The notes: generated by a model from the letters alone, not told the origin. A stretch of 64,000 bases of DNA from Acidobacteriota bacterium (GCA_021730945.1 JAKFYH010000042.1:78924-142923); one strand, 5' to 3'; numbered from the stretch's first letter, positions 51,056 to 59,736 are shown. Translations and numbers: made by a program.

Positions 51056-52045
51056 ATGTCACAACACTTCCGCCTCCTGACCGAACAGCAAGTCCAATCC
51101 CTCCTGCCGATGAGCGATCTGATCGCCGCGATGGAGGCGGCGCTGGCGCGCTTCTCGGCTGGCGAAGTGTTGCAGCCGGTCCGAAGCGTGCTGACCGTGG
51201 GCCCCACCAAGGCCTACTTCGGCCTGATGCCGGCCTACGTGCCCAGCCCCGGCAGCCTCGGCGCCAAGCTCGTCACGGTGTTCGCCGACAACCCGTCGAA
51301 ACAACTGCCGTCGCACCTGGCCACCATCCTCCTCCTGGATCCCGAAACCGGAGCGCTGCAGGCGCTCATGGACGGCCGCTACATCACCGAGGCGCGCACG
51401 GCGGCGGTGTCGGCGGTGTCGGCGCGATTTCTCGCCAGGCGTGATGCCGCCACCCTGGCGATCATCGGCACCGGCGTCCAGGCGCGCAGCCACCTCGAAG
51501 CGTTTGCCGAGGTCCGCCAGTTGAAGGAAGTGCGCGTGTGGTCGCCCAAGGCAGCCAGCCGCGAGCGCTTCGTCGGCGAAATGACGGGTCATGTGCCGGT
51601 GTTGGTGCGTGCCACCGATACCGCCGAGGCTGCCGTCCGAGGCGCCGACATGATCGTGCTGGTCACTTCATCGGTCACGCCGGTGATCAAGGACGAGTGG
51701 GTGGCACCGGGCGCGCACGTGGTGTCGGTCGGCGCGTGCCGGCCCGAGCAGCGCGAGATGGATCCGGCACTGGTCGCTCGCGCCCGGCTCTACGTGGATT
51801 CGCGCGCGGCGGCGGTAGTGGAGTCTGGCGACGTCGTGATGGGCATGGCCGAAGGCCACTTCGACGCCTCGCACATTCGCGGCGAACTGGGTGAAGTGGT
51901 GCTGGGCCGCGTTGAGGGCCGCGGGTCTGACGCCGATGTGACCGTGTTCAAGTCGCTGGGTATGGCCGTGGAAGACGTGGTGGCCGCCGACCTGGTGTTG
52001 CGGCGGGCCGTGGAGACCGGAGCCGGAACGGAGTTGACACTATGA
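51056..52045 (+). CDS. Ornithine cyclodeaminase/mu-crystallin-family protein
   Basis: 329 residues from ATG 51056 (GTG 51050 possible). The Rossmann segment AIIGTGVQARSHLEAFAEVR and the surrounding YITEARTAAVSAVSARFLAR are diagnostic. Family members are ornithine cyclodeaminases, ketimine reductases or delta-1-pyrroline-2-carboxylate reductases. Because a hydroxyproline/proline epimerase gene is nearby on the other side of the repeat array, a ketimine or pyrroline-carboxylate reductase is the better guess. It overlaps the next gene by 4 nt. Confidence 0.85.
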   Translation: MSQHFRLLTEQQVQSLLPMSDLIAAMEAALARFSAGEVLQPVRSVLTVGPTKAYFGLMPAYVPSPGSLGAKLVTVFADNPSKQLPSHLATILLLDPETGALQALMDGRYITEARTAAVSAVSARFLARRDAATLAIIGTGVQARSHLEAFAEVRQLKEVRVWSPKAASRERFVGEMTGHVPVLVRATDTAEAAVRGADMIVLVTSSVTPVIKDEWVAPGAHVVSVGACRPEQREMDPALVARARLYVDSRAAAVVESGDVVMGMAEGHFDASHIRGELGEVVLGRVEGRGSDADVTVFKSLGMAVEDVVAADLVLRRAVETGAGTELTL

Positions 52046-52563
52046 CCGACATGCCCGACGGGCCGCCCAAGCCCAAACGCACCTGGATCTGGATTGTCGT
52101 CGGCATCTTCGTCTTCCTGTGTGTGCTGGCGATTGGTGGGGTCATCTTCACGGCCTCCTGGCTCGGCAGTCACGTCGAGATCGTGGAGGCGCCGGCGCCA
52201 GACGCGGCGAAGAGCTTCGATGAGGTGAGGACGAAGTTCCCTGATCAGCGTCCGCTAATCGAGTTCCACGACAGCGGCCGCGGCACCATCACCACCAATC
52301 CGGCAACCACCGCCTCGTCGACGCGGCTTACCACCCTGCACATCATGGCCTTCGACGATGACGAGGGGAAACTGGTGCGCGTCGATGTGCCGTTCTGGCT
52401 GCTGCGTTTGAAGTCGGGGCCGATTGCCTTCAGTTCGTGGGCCAGCGGCTTCGACGATGAACGAGCCAGGTTGCGCGTGGAGGATATTGAGCGACGCGGA
52501 CCAGGGATCGTGATTGACCTCACCCAGGCCGGCGAGGGCCGCGTGCTGATTTGGGCTGAATGA
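52042..52563 (+). CDS. Membrane-anchored protein of unknown function
   Basis: 173 residues, ATG overlapping the previous TGA (ATGA at 52042-52045). One N-terminal membrane segment (WIWIVVGIFVFLCVLAIGGV IFTASWLG, residues 15-42) anchors a small extracytoplasmic domain rich in beta strands (IVEAPAPDAAKSFDEVRTKF; LLRLKSGPIAFSSWASGFDD). No motif recognised. Operon partner of the deacetylase and cyclodeaminase homologues. Convergent with the MscS-like gene across an AGGTGCT repeat. Confidence 0.65.
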   Translation: MTDMPDGPPKPKRTWIWIVVGIFVFLCVLAIGGVIFTASWLGSHVEIVEAPAPDAAKSFDEVRTKFPDQRPLIEFHDSGRGTITTNPATTASSTRLTTLHIMAFDDDEGKLVRVDVPFWLLRLKSGPIAFSSWASGFDDERARLRVEDIERRGPGIVIDLTQAGEGRVLIWAE

Positions 52564-52609
52564 GGTGCTGGGGTACTCAGGTGCTCAGGTGCTGAGGTGC
52601 TTAGGTGCC
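52562..52609. repeat. AGGTGCT repeat tract at the MscS-like gene 3' end
   Basis: AGGTGCTGGGGTACTCAGGT and following AGGTGCT units. It overlaps the stop of the minus-strand channel gene (52601-52603), whose last codons (VGT) are repeat-derived. Confidence 0.7.
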
Positions 52610-53887
52610 GACGCGCAGGAACTTGCGCATGCGCGCGAGTAGAGTCTGTTTCGCCTCGGGCACGACCGCGGCGGCGGCTACCGCGCGGGCCGCGTCCAGC
52701 CCGGTGCGGCGCGCCGCCACGATCTCTGAGACGTGATCGAGCAGCGCCGGATTGGCGATGGCCAGCTCACGGAAGTCGGCTGCTGAAATCTCCAGAGCCT
52801 GGACATCGTCCAGGGCCCGCACGGTGGCCGTGCGGCGGTCGCCGGTCAGCATCGACATCTCGCCGAAGAACCCACCGGCGGGAATAACCGCCACTTCCTG
52901 TCCCGACGGCTCCAGGGTCACACGGGCCTGGCCGCCCAGCACCACGAACATCGAGTCGCCGGCCTCGTCTTGCCGCACGATCGCCTCGCCCGCCGCATAC
53001 AGGTGGTGGGTACCGGCACTCGCCAGCTGCCGGCGCGCTTCGAGTGACGCGGTCGCGAACAGATCCACCGATCCCAGCCGATCGGCCGCCGCCGCCACGT
53101 GCGCGTCGGTGCGGACCGGCTGGTCCTCACGCCTGTACTCGACCTGGATCGGCCACGGGATCTCAATGTTGTGACGGCGGAAGGTGTACCAGATGTTGGT
53201 CCGCACCTGGTCGCGCGCAATCCGGTCGGCCGCAAAATCATCGATCCAGAACAGCGCCACGTAGTCGATCGACGAACTGCCGAAGCCAGTGATCACCACC
53301 TGGGGCGGCGGCGTGGCCAGGGCCAGAGGCGCGTTGGTGACGGCCTCGTGAATGGCGCGCTTCACCTCGTTCGGCGGGCTCAGGTAGCTCGCCCCCACCG
53401 CCACCTCGAGGCGCGTCGGCACCGTCGGCTCCGAAAAGTTCAGGACCGGGTCCTTGGCGATCACGCTGTTGGGCACCACCAGGAACTGGCCGGCCTTGGT
53501 CCGCAGCTTGGTGGCGCGCCAGGTGATCTCATGCACCTGGCCGTCACGCTCGCCCACCTGGATCCAGTGGCCCACGCGAAACGGCTTCTCGACCTGGATG
53601 GCCAGGCCCGCGAACAGGTTGCCCAGCGTGTCCTGCAGGGCGAACCCCAGTACCACGGCGCCGACCGCCGAGGTCGTAAGCAGCTGCTCGCGCAGCAGCA
53701 TGGTGCCAATCGCCATGAACAGCGCGATAACGGTGGCATCCTGCACGATCGCCGGAAATCGATCGCTCGGGCGATCGTCGCGCCACTTGTTGGCCACGAG
53801 CGTCACCGTGGCAGTGACGACGGCCAGCACCAGGACCAGACGGGAGATCGCCGACAACAGGACGACATCGCCGAGCCCCTGCCGCAC
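52601..53887 (-). CDS. MscS-family mechanosensitive channel with cyclic-nucleotide-binding domain
   Basis: 428 residues from GTG 53887. Membrane part: several hydrophobic helices (ISRLVLVLAVVTATVTLVAN; VIALFMAIGTMLLREQLLTT), the MscS pore helix GAVVLGFALQDTLGNLFAGL and beta domain IQVGERDGQVHEITWRATKL. The C-terminal 120 residues are a cNMP-binding domain (FGEMSMLTGDRRTATVRALD). This architecture is known in bacteria as bCNG channels, where cyclic nucleotide gates the pore. In-frame upstream codons (from about 53953) would encode one more hydrophobic helix (LLFSGWLLLGYVLLALAV) but lack an ATG/GTG/TTG. Downstream in the cyclase operon. Confidence 0.88.
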   Translation of the reverse strand: MRQGLGDVVLLSAISRLVLVLAVVTATVTLVANKWRDDRPSDRFPAIVQDATVIALFMAIGTMLLREQLLTTSAVGAVVLGFALQDTLGNLFAGLAIQVEKPFRVGHWIQVGERDGQVHEITWRATKLRTKAGQFLVVPNSVIAKDPVLNFSEPTVPTRLEVAVGASYLSPPNEVKRAIHEAVTNAPLALATPPPQVVITGFGSSSIDYVALFWIDDFAADRIARDQVRTNIWYTFRRHNIEIPWPIQVEYRREDQPVRTDAHVAAAADRLGSVDLFATASLEARRQLASAGTHHLYAAGEAIVRQDEAGDSMFVVLGGQARVTLEPSGQEVAVIPAGGFFGEMSMLTGDRRTATVRALDDVQALEISAADFRELAIANPALLDHVSEIVAARRTGLDAARAVAAAAVVPEAKQTLLARMRKFLRVGT

Positions 53888-53958
53888 GGCCAGGGCCAGC
53901 AGGACGTAGCCGAGGAGCAGCCAGCCCGAAAACAGCAGCCGGCCGCGAACGTAGCGGC

Positions 53959-55179
53959 CTACGGCAGGCCTCCCTCTTTCTTGAAGGCCGCCACATCAGC
54001 CGCCACCAGCTTCACCGCCACCACCGCCGGGTTCGAACCGCCCTTCGAGTCTTTCTCCGGGTCCACTCCTCGAGCGCCGCCCGACGCGGTGACCTGCGCC
54101 TGCTTCTTCTCGCCGCCACCAGTGGGCACCATCCGGCTCAACCCGAACCCGCGCTTCTTGGGTTCTTCCTTCTTCTCGGCGGCCTTGGCGTCCTCGGCCT
54201 TCTTCTCTTCGGCCACGGCATCGCCACCGGCAAGTCCGGCCGCGCCGGGATCCACCGTTGCAATGGCAGTGACCGCTACCGGCTTGTAGGTGATGTTCTT
54301 GGCGTAGCGCGGCTGCACCGTCGCCGTGGCCGTCAGCTTCTTGGCGGCAATCAGCTTGGTGATGCGATCAAGGCGATCCTGCATCTCGGGGTGCGAGGCG
54401 AACAGGCCGCGCTTCTCGGTCGAGGCCTTGTTGCGATCCTTGAGCGTGGTGAGAAAGCCCACCAGGCCGGACGGCGCATAGCCGGTCTTGTTGGCCAGCG
54501 TTACGCCCATCTCGTCCGACTCGTTCTCTTCACCGCGCCCGAACCCGCGCTCGACAATGTTGTCGTAGGTGGCGGTCACCGCGCGCTCCATCAACGCCGA
54601 GGAACCCGACAGCGTCTCGGCGGCGCCCATCTGCACGGCCTTGCTCTTCTGGATGGCGCGAATGGTGTGCTTCTCGGTGACGTGGATGATCTCGTGACCG
54701 AGCACGCCGGCCAGCTCCGCCTCGTTCTTGATAAGTGCCAGCGCGCCGCGCGTGATGTGCACGTAGCCGCCGGGCGCGGCAAACGCGTTGACGCCGTCGG
54801 TATCGAGCACGATGAACGTCCACGGCAACGCCGGCCGCGTGCTGCCCTGCGCCAGCGCGGTGCCGACGAGCGCCAGGTAACGATGCACCGCGGCATCCTG
54901 GACCACCCCGTAGCGGGTGCGGATGCGCGCGCTCACTTCGGCGCCGAGCTCCTGCTCCTCGGCGTCGGTCATCTGCAGATCGCGGACCTCGTTCGCCTTC
55001 CTGGCGACCGACACGCCCTTGCCGATTTGCCCGAGTTGCTCTCCGCCTTCGACTCCGCCTTCGCCGCGTGCCTCGTTCGCGGCTACGGCGAGACTCGGGC
55101 CGCTACCAACGGCACGGCCCTCGGCCAGTCCGACCGTCATGCCAGCCAACGCCAGTGCCACTATCGCAATTCGCATCAT
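53959..55179 (-). CDS. M48-family metalloprotease (BepA/YfgC-like), exported
   Basis: 406 residues; signal peptide MMRIAIVALALAGMTVGLAE. Zinc motif H162-E-I-I-H166 (VLGHEIIHVTEKH) and third ligand E220 in ENESDEMG, the gluzincin arrangement. The C-terminal 110 residues are a Lys/Glu/Ala-rich tail (AEEKKAEDAKAAEKKEEPKK) followed by a Gly/Ser-rich end, likely unstructured. M48 proteins of this type clear misfolded outer-membrane proteins. The start overlaps the cyclase stop (ATGA at 55179-55176), and the MscS-like gene follows within 72 bp. Confidence 0.88.
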   Translation of the reverse strand: MMRIAIVALALAGMTVGLAEGRAVGSGPSLAVAANEARGEGGVEGGEQLGQIGKGVSVARKANEVRDLQMTDAEEQELGAEVSARIRTRYGVVQDAAVHRYLALVGTALAQGSTRPALPWTFIVLDTDGVNAFAAPGGYVHITRGALALIKNEAELAGVLGHEIIHVTEKHTIRAIQKSKAVQMGAAETLSGSSALMERAVTATYDNIVERGFGRGEENESDEMGVTLANKTGYAPSGLVGFLTTLKDRNKASTEKRGLFASHPEMQDRLDRITKLIAAKKLTATATVQPRYAKNITYKPVAVTAIATVDPGAAGLAGGDAVAEEKKAEDAKAAEKKEEPKKRGFGLSRMVPTGGGEKKQAQVTASGGARGVDPEKDSKGGSNPAVVAVKLVAADVAAFKKEGGLP

Positions 55180-57098
55180 GGTGTTTTGACCTCAAAAATC
55201 GCGACCGGTTTGCTTTTGCCTTTCACGACGACGTCGCCGAGGGGATGGATATCATAGCGCCCTTTCAGGCGCACCCGGGTGGCGTCGCTGATGATGATCC
55301 GGCTGCCGTAGTCCTTGTTGAGCGACTCGAGCCGGGCCCCCAAGTTTACGGCGTCCCCAATCACGGTATAGCTCATGATCGTCTCGGAACCGATGTTCCC
55401 GGCCACCATGTCGCCGGTATTGATGCCGATGCCGATGTCGAGCAGCGGCCGCCCCTGGCTCTGCCATTGGGCGTTGAGTTCATTGAGCGCAGCCGTCATG
55501 GCCAACGCCGTTTGCACCGCATTCTCGGCATGGTCGTCGTCGTCCAACGGCGCGCCGAAGAGCGCCATCACCATGTCGCCGACGAACTTGTCGACGGTGC
55601 CGTGGTGGGCAAACACGACCGACACCATCCGCGAAAAGTACTCGTTGAGCTGACCGACCACCTCTTCCGGTGAACCCTTCTCCGACATCGCGGTGAACCC
55701 GCGCACGTCGGAGAACAACACGGTCATGCTGCGACGCGCGCCGCCGAGCGCCGCCAGCGACGGGTCGGCCACCAGCTGGTCGTAGACGTCCTTCGAGACA
55801 TAACGCGAGAACAGCTTCTTGACCTGGCGCTTCTCGCGGCCCTCGACCACGTACTTCCACGCCAGGTCGCCGACGAAGGCAAAAACGATCGCGAGGGTCG
55901 GCACGGTCAGGTCGAGCCACAGGCCGCGGGCAAAGAACGCCACCGACTGCCAGATCCACAGGGCAGAGAGGGCAGCCGCGGCTGCGCCGGTGAGCCAGGC
56001 GTTGAGATACAGGCCGGCGATCCCAACCAGCGCCACCACGGCAGTCGTCACTACCGCAGTCACCCAGCCTGGGGCACGCACGATGGCACGCTTGGACAGC
56101 AGCGCGTCGATCACGTTGGCATGAACCTCCGGGCCGTCGATCGCTCCCTCCGGGAATGGCGTCGTGAACGCTTCCTTCAACCCTTCCGCGCTGCCGCCGA
56201 CGATCACGATCCGATCCTTGAACCTGGCCGGATCGAGACCGGGCGCCTGGCCTTCGATGATCTGCTGCTGCGCGTAGAAGACGTCGTAGAACGACACCGA
56301 CTCAAACGTCGGCACACCGTCGGCATTTTGCGCCGGTCCACGCCACGGCACCAGCGCCGCGCACTGACCACCGGCAACGAAGGCGTCCGCCGTCACCACG
56401 GCACCTGCCACTATCGTCGTCGCCAGCGCCATCGATGGGATGGTGCGTTCGCCGACCTGCACGAAGGGCGCGATCCGCCGGACGGGGCCGTCGGCATCGA
56501 AGGTGAAGAGCGTGTGACCGATGCCGCGCGACACCTGGGCGAGCGCCGGGAACGGCGGCCGCACCAGTGGCCGCGCCTGCACGCAGCCGGGCGGCGCCAG
56601 GCGAAGGTTGAGGGCGGGGGCACTGAGGTCCTCGACCAGGGCGCGCGACGGATCGATCAGCTCGGCGCTCGACGCTTCCGCCGCGTGCACGACGTTGCCG
56701 GCCTTCCTGGTCGACTCGACCAGGGCGGCATCTGATTCGTCGCCGGTCCACTCGACATCACCAACCATGAACTTGCGGCGGTCGCGCTCGGGAAACAGGA
56801 TGTCGTAGGCGATGACCCTGGCGCCGGCGGCCGACAGGTAGTCGATGGCCGTGGCATGCACAAGCCTGGGCCAGGGCCAGCGGCCGACCAGCGGCTCCAT
56901 CCGGCGGATGCTGTCGTTGTCGATCCAGACCAGGGAGATGTTGGTGGCGGGCGAAGCCGGCCGCGCCGTGGCCGCCACGCGCAGATCGTAAGTCTTGAGT
57001 TCGATGGTTTGAACGAGCGGCAGCAGGCCGAAGGCGCCGGCAAGGATGCCGGCGAGAGTGCCGATACCCAAAAACGAGGATCGTTTTCGTGTCTGCAT
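55176..57098 (-). CDS. CHASE2-domain adenylate/guanylate cyclase
   Basis: 640 residues. N-terminal membrane helix (LGIGTLAGILAGAFGLLPLV), extracellular CHASE2 sensor domain (about 40-335: VAYDILFPERDRRKFM, FKDRIVIVGGSAEGLKEAFT), three more membrane helices (about 345-425) and a class III cyclase domain (about 450-635). Catalytic metal aspartates D464 (LFSDVRGFTAM) and D508 (VDKFVGDMVMALFG), with K504 in the substrate-specificity position favouring ATP. Likely produces cAMP in response to an external cue; the operon also encodes a cNMP-binding MscS channel, which could be the effector. Confidence 0.9.
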   Translation of the reverse strand: MQTRKRSSFLGIGTLAGILAGAFGLLPLVQTIELKTYDLRVAATARPASPATNISLVWIDNDSIRRMEPLVGRWPWPRLVHATAIDYLSAAGARVIAYDILFPERDRRKFMVGDVEWTGDESDAALVESTRKAGNVVHAAEASSAELIDPSRALVEDLSAPALNLRLAPPGCVQARPLVRPPFPALAQVSRGIGHTLFTFDADGPVRRIAPFVQVGERTIPSMALATTIVAGAVVTADAFVAGGQCAALVPWRGPAQNADGVPTFESVSFYDVFYAQQQIIEGQAPGLDPARFKDRIVIVGGSAEGLKEAFTTPFPEGAIDGPEVHANVIDALLSKRAIVRAPGWVTAVVTTAVVALVGIAGLYLNAWLTGAAAAALSALWIWQSVAFFARGLWLDLTVPTLAIVFAFVGDLAWKYVVEGREKRQVKKLFSRYVSKDVYDQLVADPSLAALGGARRSMTVLFSDVRGFTAMSEKGSPEEVVGQLNEYFSRMVSVVFAHHGTVDKFVGDMVMALFGAPLDDDDHAENAVQTALAMTAALNELNAQWQSQGRPLLDIGIGINTGDMVAGNIGSETIMSYTVIGDAVNLGARLESLNKDYGSRIIISDATRVRLKGRYDIHPLGDVVVKGKSKPVAIFEVKTP

Positions 57099-57102
57099 CG
57101 GT

Positions 57103-57119
57103 GTGGTATCGCTACGAGG
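57103..57119. other. Candidate att site (left copy)
   Basis: 17-bp near-copy of the tRNA-Glu 3' end, two mismatches; see the island entry. Confidence 0.5.
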
Positions 57120-57268
57120 TCAGGCGAAACGATGGACGATTCCAGTCCACGGCACGAACTGGTGAGTGCTCGTGCGCAATTCGCATGGCCTAATGTTACT
57201 GCGTCTGATTGGCACCGAGCGCCTTGTGGTTGTGAGCCCGGGGCAGGTGCGATCGGGCGACCGGGAGA

Positions 57269-58396
57269 CTATCGATCCAGTGAATAGAGCCGGGCGCAGT
57301 TGTCCCACAGGATCCTGGCTTGGGTCTGCCTGGTGAGGCCGCCCTGCGCGAGAAAGCTTGCTACCGCCGCTGGAAACAAGCCGTCTCGGTGCGGATAGTC
57401 GGTGGCGAAGACGATCTGGCTGTCGCCCAGCGCCTCGATGACGTGCCGCAACGTTCCCTCGTCCGGTTCGGTGCCGATATAGCACTGCCGCCGGACGTAC
57501 TGACTGGGCGGCGCCGCCAGTGACACGTCATCGAATCCGCCGAATTTCTCCCACGTCTCGTCGAGCCGCCACAGCCACCACGGTAGCCAGCCGCAGGTCG
57601 CCTCGAGAAACACGCATCGAAGGTCCTCGTGCCGCTCAAGCACGCCGCCAACGGCGAGGCTGGCCAGTCCCAACATGCTTTCCACCGGATTGTGGGCGGC
57701 GATCCCAAGCGTCGCCGCGTTCGGGTGACCGAAGAAGCGCCTGGCGATGTTGTCCCGTAGTGACCAGACGCCGGTAGGGTGGAACCCCACTGGAACACCG
57801 AGCTCTTCGACGCAGGTCCACAGCGGCTCGAAGTACAGGTCGTGTATGTGACGACCGTTAATCGGATTCGGGTTGCCGATAATCGCAACCGCACCCAGCT
57901 GGGTAACGGCTCGCCGCGCTTCCGCCACCGCCAGGCGCACGTCATGAAAGGAAATCTGGGCGGCAAACTTCAGCCGGGCCGGGTTGGTTGCACAGTAGTC
58001 CCGCGTCCAATTGTTGTGGGCGCGCGCAAGCGCCGCCGCGAATTCCGGATCCAGATCGTCGCGCATCTGGACGTGACGGCCATGAGTGCCGTACAACACC
58101 GCGACGTCAACGCCCTCGATGTCCATCGCTTCAAGGTGCGATGACGCGTCATACCCGCGCCCGGCCGCGACTTCGTAGAAAGGGTGGACCGGCGGACTCG
58201 GCCGGAGGCCGTCGAGCGCACCGCCGGCCGGCCCCGCCGCGGCGGGTGCGATCTGCGCCCGCCAGCGATCGGCATTCAATGTGGGAATCAGCTTCTTGAA
58301 CGGCTCGTCTAGATAGCGATCCCACAGATCGGGCGGCTCAATTGTGTGCAGGTCGCTATCCATGACCTTGAGCCGCGCGGCGCCACCGGCGCTCAT
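57269..58396 (-). CDS. Amidohydrolase-family (PF04909-like) enzyme
   Basis: 375 residues from ATG 58396 which overlaps the radical SAM stop (ATGA). Metal and active-site motifs: DSDLHTIEPP (DxH), HYEPLW region near GFHPTGV (His), and FATDYPHRDG (catalytic Asp). The architecture matches ACMSD/gamma-resorcylate decarboxylase-like TIM barrels, with the N-terminal DRYLDEPFKKLIP sequence typical of enzymes acting on aromatic or carboxylated substrates. Tight coupling to the radical SAM enzyme suggests a shared pathway. Confidence 0.82.
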   Translation of the reverse strand: MSAGGAARLKVMDSDLHTIEPPDLWDRYLDEPFKKLIPTLNADRWRAQIAPAAAGPAGGALDGLRPSPPVHPFYEVAAGRGYDASSHLEAMDIEGVDVAVLYGTHGRHVQMRDDLDPEFAAALARAHNNWTRDYCATNPARLKFAAQISFHDVRLAVAEARRAVTQLGAVAIIGNPNPINGRHIHDLYFEPLWTCVEELGVPVGFHPTGVWSLRDNIARRFFGHPNAATLGIAAHNPVESMLGLASLAVGGVLERHEDLRCVFLEATCGWLPWWLWRLDETWEKFGGFDDVSLAAPPSQYVRRQCYIGTEPDEGTLRHVIEALGDSQIVFATDYPHRDGLFPAAVASFLAQGGLTRQTQARILWDNCARLYSLDR

Positions 58397-59385
58397 GGCG
58401 CCGTTTCCGGTCTGCAGGGACCGGGGTCCCTCTCGGGGTTGCACGGGCCAGGATCCTTCTCCGGGCGGCAGGGGGGCGCCGGCCGCTCAGGACCGCAGGG
58501 GGGCGCCGGACGCTCAGGACCACAGGGCGGCGCCGGCCGCTCAGGGCCGCACTCGACAGCCGCGGCCACGACCGGCTCGCGCACGCGCAGTTCGCTGTGG
58601 CTCGACCGCGCCGCGGCGCGGAAGGCTTGCAGTTCGCCGCTGCGCACCGCGGTCGTCAGTCCGCCCTCACGGGTGCCCACCGGGTGAAATTTCGAGAACA
58701 CGCACGGCGAGATCTGTCCGTCCGAACTGATGCACAACTGGCCCTGGCCGCACGCGCCGCACAGCTCCTTCATCGGCGCAGCTGAGGCGACCTCGCGAGA
58801 GCCGCGGCCGATACCACGAACCCGGTCGGCGCCCACATTGGACACGCCCATCGCCTCCAGCAGGCGCCGGGTATCGGCGACCTGATCCTCATTCGCCTCC
58901 ATCGCGACAATCGAAGCCCGCACGCGAAGGCCCTCGCCAAGCGCCCAGCGGATCGACGCCAGGGTCTTGGCCCAGCTGCCGCCCTGGCCGGTGATGGCGT
59001 CGTGCACGCCGGGCCGGGCCGCGTAGACGGAGAAGGCCAGGTCGACGTCAAACCGGGCGAACGCCGCCTTGAGCTCACGGCTCAATACGGTGCCATTGGT
59101 ATAGACCTCGAGATCGGTAAAGCCTCTGAGACGCGCATGCTCAATCAGCCGGCCCAGTGCCGGGTAGAGCGTGGGCTCTCCGCCGATGAACTGCGCACGC
59201 CGGCACTGCAGACCGGCGGCCTCGTCCAGCACCGCCATCCAGTCCTCCGGCTGCATCGCCTGGTGTAGCGGTCGGGATGGGCCGGAATCAGCATAACAGT
59301 GCGTGCAGGCCAGATTGCATCGCGGGGTAACTTCCAGCCAGAGGAAGTCAAAGGCATCGATCGGAAGCGACGCGGCGGAGTTCAT
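58393..59385 (-). CDS. Radical SAM protein with SPASM-like Cys set and periodic Cys-Pro tail
   Basis: 330 residues. The radical SAM cluster C23-x3-C27-x2-C30 (TPRCNLACTHCYADSG), the GGEPTLYP motif and a second cysteine set C209, C212, C218, C228 (ELCGACGQGQLC...SPCVFSKF) mark a SPASM/twitch-type enzyme, as used in RiPP and protein modification. The C-terminal 54 residues are unusual: cysteines at 279, 288, 297, 306, 315 and 324, exactly every nine residues, in C-x-P-E-[RK]-[PD] units, written as a 27-bp DNA repeat. From memory, similar Cys-Pro-rich tails occur in some actinobacterial radical SAM proteins. It is divergent from the small membrane protein and coupled to the amidohydrolase. Confidence 0.85.
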   Translation of the reverse strand: MNSAASLPIDAFDFLWLEVTPRCNLACTHCYADSGPSRPLHQAMQPEDWMAVLDEAAGLQCRRAQFIGGEPTLYPALGRLIEHARLRGFTDLEVYTNGTVLSRELKAAFARFDVDLAFSVYAARPGVHDAITGQGGSWAKTLASIRWALGEGLRVRASIVAMEANEDQVADTRRLLEAMGVSNVGADRVRGIGRGSREVASAAPMKELCGACGQGQLCISSDGQISPCVFSKFHPVGTREGGLTTAVRSGELQAFRAAARSSHSELRVREPVVAAAVECGPERPAPPCGPERPAPPCGPERPAPPCRPEKDPGPCNPERDPGPCRPETAP

Positions 59386-59451
59386 GGCTGTGCCTTCTGT
59401 TGTATGGTTAGCGCGGATCGGATTCTAACAACAACCGGAAGGGAGGATTGC

Positions 59452-59736
59452 GTGCTGTTTCACACCGTCAAGGGTGCCGCGACCGGGAGTTCCTCCGGCA
59501 GGGAAATGGGCCAGATCGAGCTGTCCAAGAAGGCTGATCCCGCCAAGTTCGAGGTCAAGACCGCTCCGCTCGTCTGGGTGACGGTCATCATTGTGATCTT
59601 CATCGTCTCGACCTTCGTCGCGCACGGGCAGCAGTTTGCGGCCGCAGAGACGATCTTCTTGAACCTGACCGTTTCGATCACTTCCGCCGCGATTGGTGCG
59701 TTCATCGGTGAACGGATGAGCCTGGCCGGCCGCTAA
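59452..59736 (+). CDS. Small two-segment membrane protein, unknown
   Basis: 94 residues from GTG 59452, with an ideal ribosome-binding site GGGAGG at 59441-59446; ATG 59506 (MGQIELSKKADP) is an alternative with AGGGAA. A charged N-terminal part (HTVKGAATGSSSGREMGQIE) precedes two hydrophobic segments: PLVWVTVIIVIFIVSTFVAH and TIFLNLTVSITSAAIGAFIG, ending ERMSLAGR. Lengths and loop size recall holin-like or small-transporter subunits, but no family is recognised. The downstream subtilase-like gene starts 19 bp after the stop, so they form one transcript. It could be a target of the radical SAM enzyme; untested. Confidence 0.65.
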   Translation: MLFHTVKGAATGSSSGREMGQIELSKKADPAKFEVKTAPLVWVTVIIVIFIVSTFVAHGQQFAAAETIFLNLTVSITSAAIGAFIGERMSLAGR

